Shown one piece after another: positions 17,189-17,853 of a DNA stretch of 17,853 nucleotides. The translations under genes and the position numbers were made by a program. Each line of letters begins with the position of its first letter. Within the stretch, counting starts at the first letter, position 1. The notes under the pieces are model-generated. The model had not been told where the DNA came from and ran no database searches. It saw only the letters and a list, made by a program, of their open reading frames with translations. This DNA is from JAICTV01 sp035634055 (GTDB lineage: Bacteria; Planctomycetota; Phycisphaerae; Tepidisphaerales; Tepidisphaeraceae). Location of the stretch: positions 1 to 17,853 of the forward strand of contig DASQDR010000105.1 in the NCBI GenBank assembly GCA_035634055.1. The letters run 5' to 3'.

Positions 17189-17853
17189 ATGCGAGTGATC
17201 AGGTCGGTACGGACGTCGGCGATGCTGCTGTTGGCGCTGTCGGTCGGCGCGGGCGCGGGCGGCGGTGCCGGGTGCAAGAGCACCCCGAAGCAGAACCTCG
17301 CGCTCAACGAGGCGGCGCGGCACGGGTCGCTGGAGGAAGTGCAACGCGCCCACGCCAGTGGCGCGGACGTCAACACTGTCGGCGAGAGCAACAACACGCC
17401 GCTGCACGAGGCGGCCATCTTCGACAACGTGCAGGCGGCCCAGTTCCTGCTCGAGAGCGGGGCCAACGCCAACGCGGTGGACGAGGACCGCGACACGCCG
17501 CTGCACATGGCCGCCGACAAGGGCTCGCGGCGCGTGACCCAGGTGCTGATCCAGCGCGGGGCAACGATCGACGCGATCAACGAGGACGGTCGCACGCCGC
17601 TGCACCTGGCGGTGGATTCCGGCGACCTCGAGATCGCGCGAATGCTGGTGCAGGCCGGCGCGGACGCCAACCGCCGCGACAACGACGGCCTGTCGCCGCT
17701 CGGGCTGGCGCGCAAGGACAACCACCCCGCGATCGTGCAACTGCTGGAAGGCGGTGCGACCTCGCCCGGCGCGGGCAACCCGATGGCGCCATCGGCGCCC
17801 GCGGCGCCGGGACGGCCCGCCGCCCCTGCCCGGCCCCCCGCGGCCGCCCCGCC
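17189..17853 (+). CDS. Ankyrin-repeat lipoprotein, 3' end missing
   Basis: The frame runs from ATG 17189 off the window edge (221 full codons seen). A basic N-terminus and hydrophobic stretch (RSVRTSAMLLLALSVGAG) lead to GGAGC, giving a probable lipid Cys at C29; the -3 position is Gly, so the lipobox is imperfect. About five ankyrin repeats follow (36-67, 69-100, 102-133, 135-166, 168-190) with clear TPLHEAA, TPLHMAA and TPLHLAV cores and GA(D/N)xN turns. After residue 190 the chain becomes Pro/Ala-rich and continues out of view. Ankyrin repeats bind proteins, so an envelope-anchored binding or scaffold role is likely. Partner and link to the polyene locus are unknown; its own ribosome binding site suggests an independent unit. 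Confidence 0.85.
   Translation, partial: MRVIRSVRTSAMLLLALSVGAGAGGGAGCKSTPKQNLALNEAARHGSLEEVQRAHASGADVNTVGESNNTPLHEAAIFDNVQAAQFLLESGANANAVDEDRDTPLHMAADKGSRRVTQVLIQRGATIDAINEDGRTPLHLAVDSGDLEIARMLVQAGADANRRDNDGLSPLGLARKDNHPAIVQLLEGGATSPGAGNPMAPSAPAAPGRPAAPARPPAAAP

Overview
The window is very GC-rich bacterial DNA with a compact gene layout. It carries an envelope-directed biosynthetic locus of the aryl polyene / xanthomonadin / flexirubin type. Lineage is inferred, not proven. GC bias, envelope lipoproteins with Ala/Pro/Gly-rich tracts, a DUF2062-type glycosyltransferase and several families of short non-coding inverted repeats all suit a Planctomycetota (possibly Phycisphaerae-like) chromosome. 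No rRNA or core marker gene is present to confirm this.

Layout. Positions 2-733: end of a LolA-like periplasmic lipid carrier that begins upstream after a polyproline tract. 748-1938: an LpxL/HtrB-type lysophospholipid acyltransferase with a repetitive Ala/Pro N-terminus. 2085-4481: an unusual single polypeptide joining an active ketosynthase to a second ketosynthase-like half that has lost the catalytic Cys (KS plus chain-length-factor type). Then seven genes, 4641-14222, each overlap the next by 4 nt (ATGA or GTGA): chorismatase, halogenase-like flavoprotein, acyl/aryl-CoA or ACP ligase, LolA/LolB-like lipoprotein, MMPL/RND exporter, alkaline-phosphatase-superfamily lipoprotein, and NodB-type deacetylase. 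A convergent gene at 14361-15638 encodes a GT2 glycosyltransferase fused to DUF2062. Positions 15639-16269 hold no convincing gene, only repeats and weak hairpins. 16270-17070 is a UbiE-like methyltransferase, and 17189 to the end is an ankyrin-repeat lipoprotein cut by the window edge.

How the genes could work together (inference from family knowledge). The chorismatase would make a hydroxybenzoate from chorismate. The ligase would activate it as a starter. The KS/CLF fusion would extend it with malonyl units into a polyene chain. The flavoprotein would halogenate or oxidise the aromatic ring or chain. The acyltransferase would attach the chain to a membrane lipid. The MMPL exporter, the two LolA/LolB-like proteins, the phosphodiesterase-like lipoprotein, the deacetylase and the glycosyltransferase would export, carry or finish the product at the envelope. 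The acyl carrier protein, dehydratase and ketoreductase expected for such a pathway are not in the window; they may lie upstream.

The strongest unusual signals are four. First, the KS-CLF fusion has a linker encoded by a palindromic repeat of a family that also lies intergenically just upstream. Second, the chorismatase-fed polyene locus appears in a probably non-proteobacterial background. Third, the phosphodiesterase-like lipoprotein has Ser/Cys where zinc-binding Asp/His are expected. Fourth, four kinds of short structured repeats sit at gene borders.
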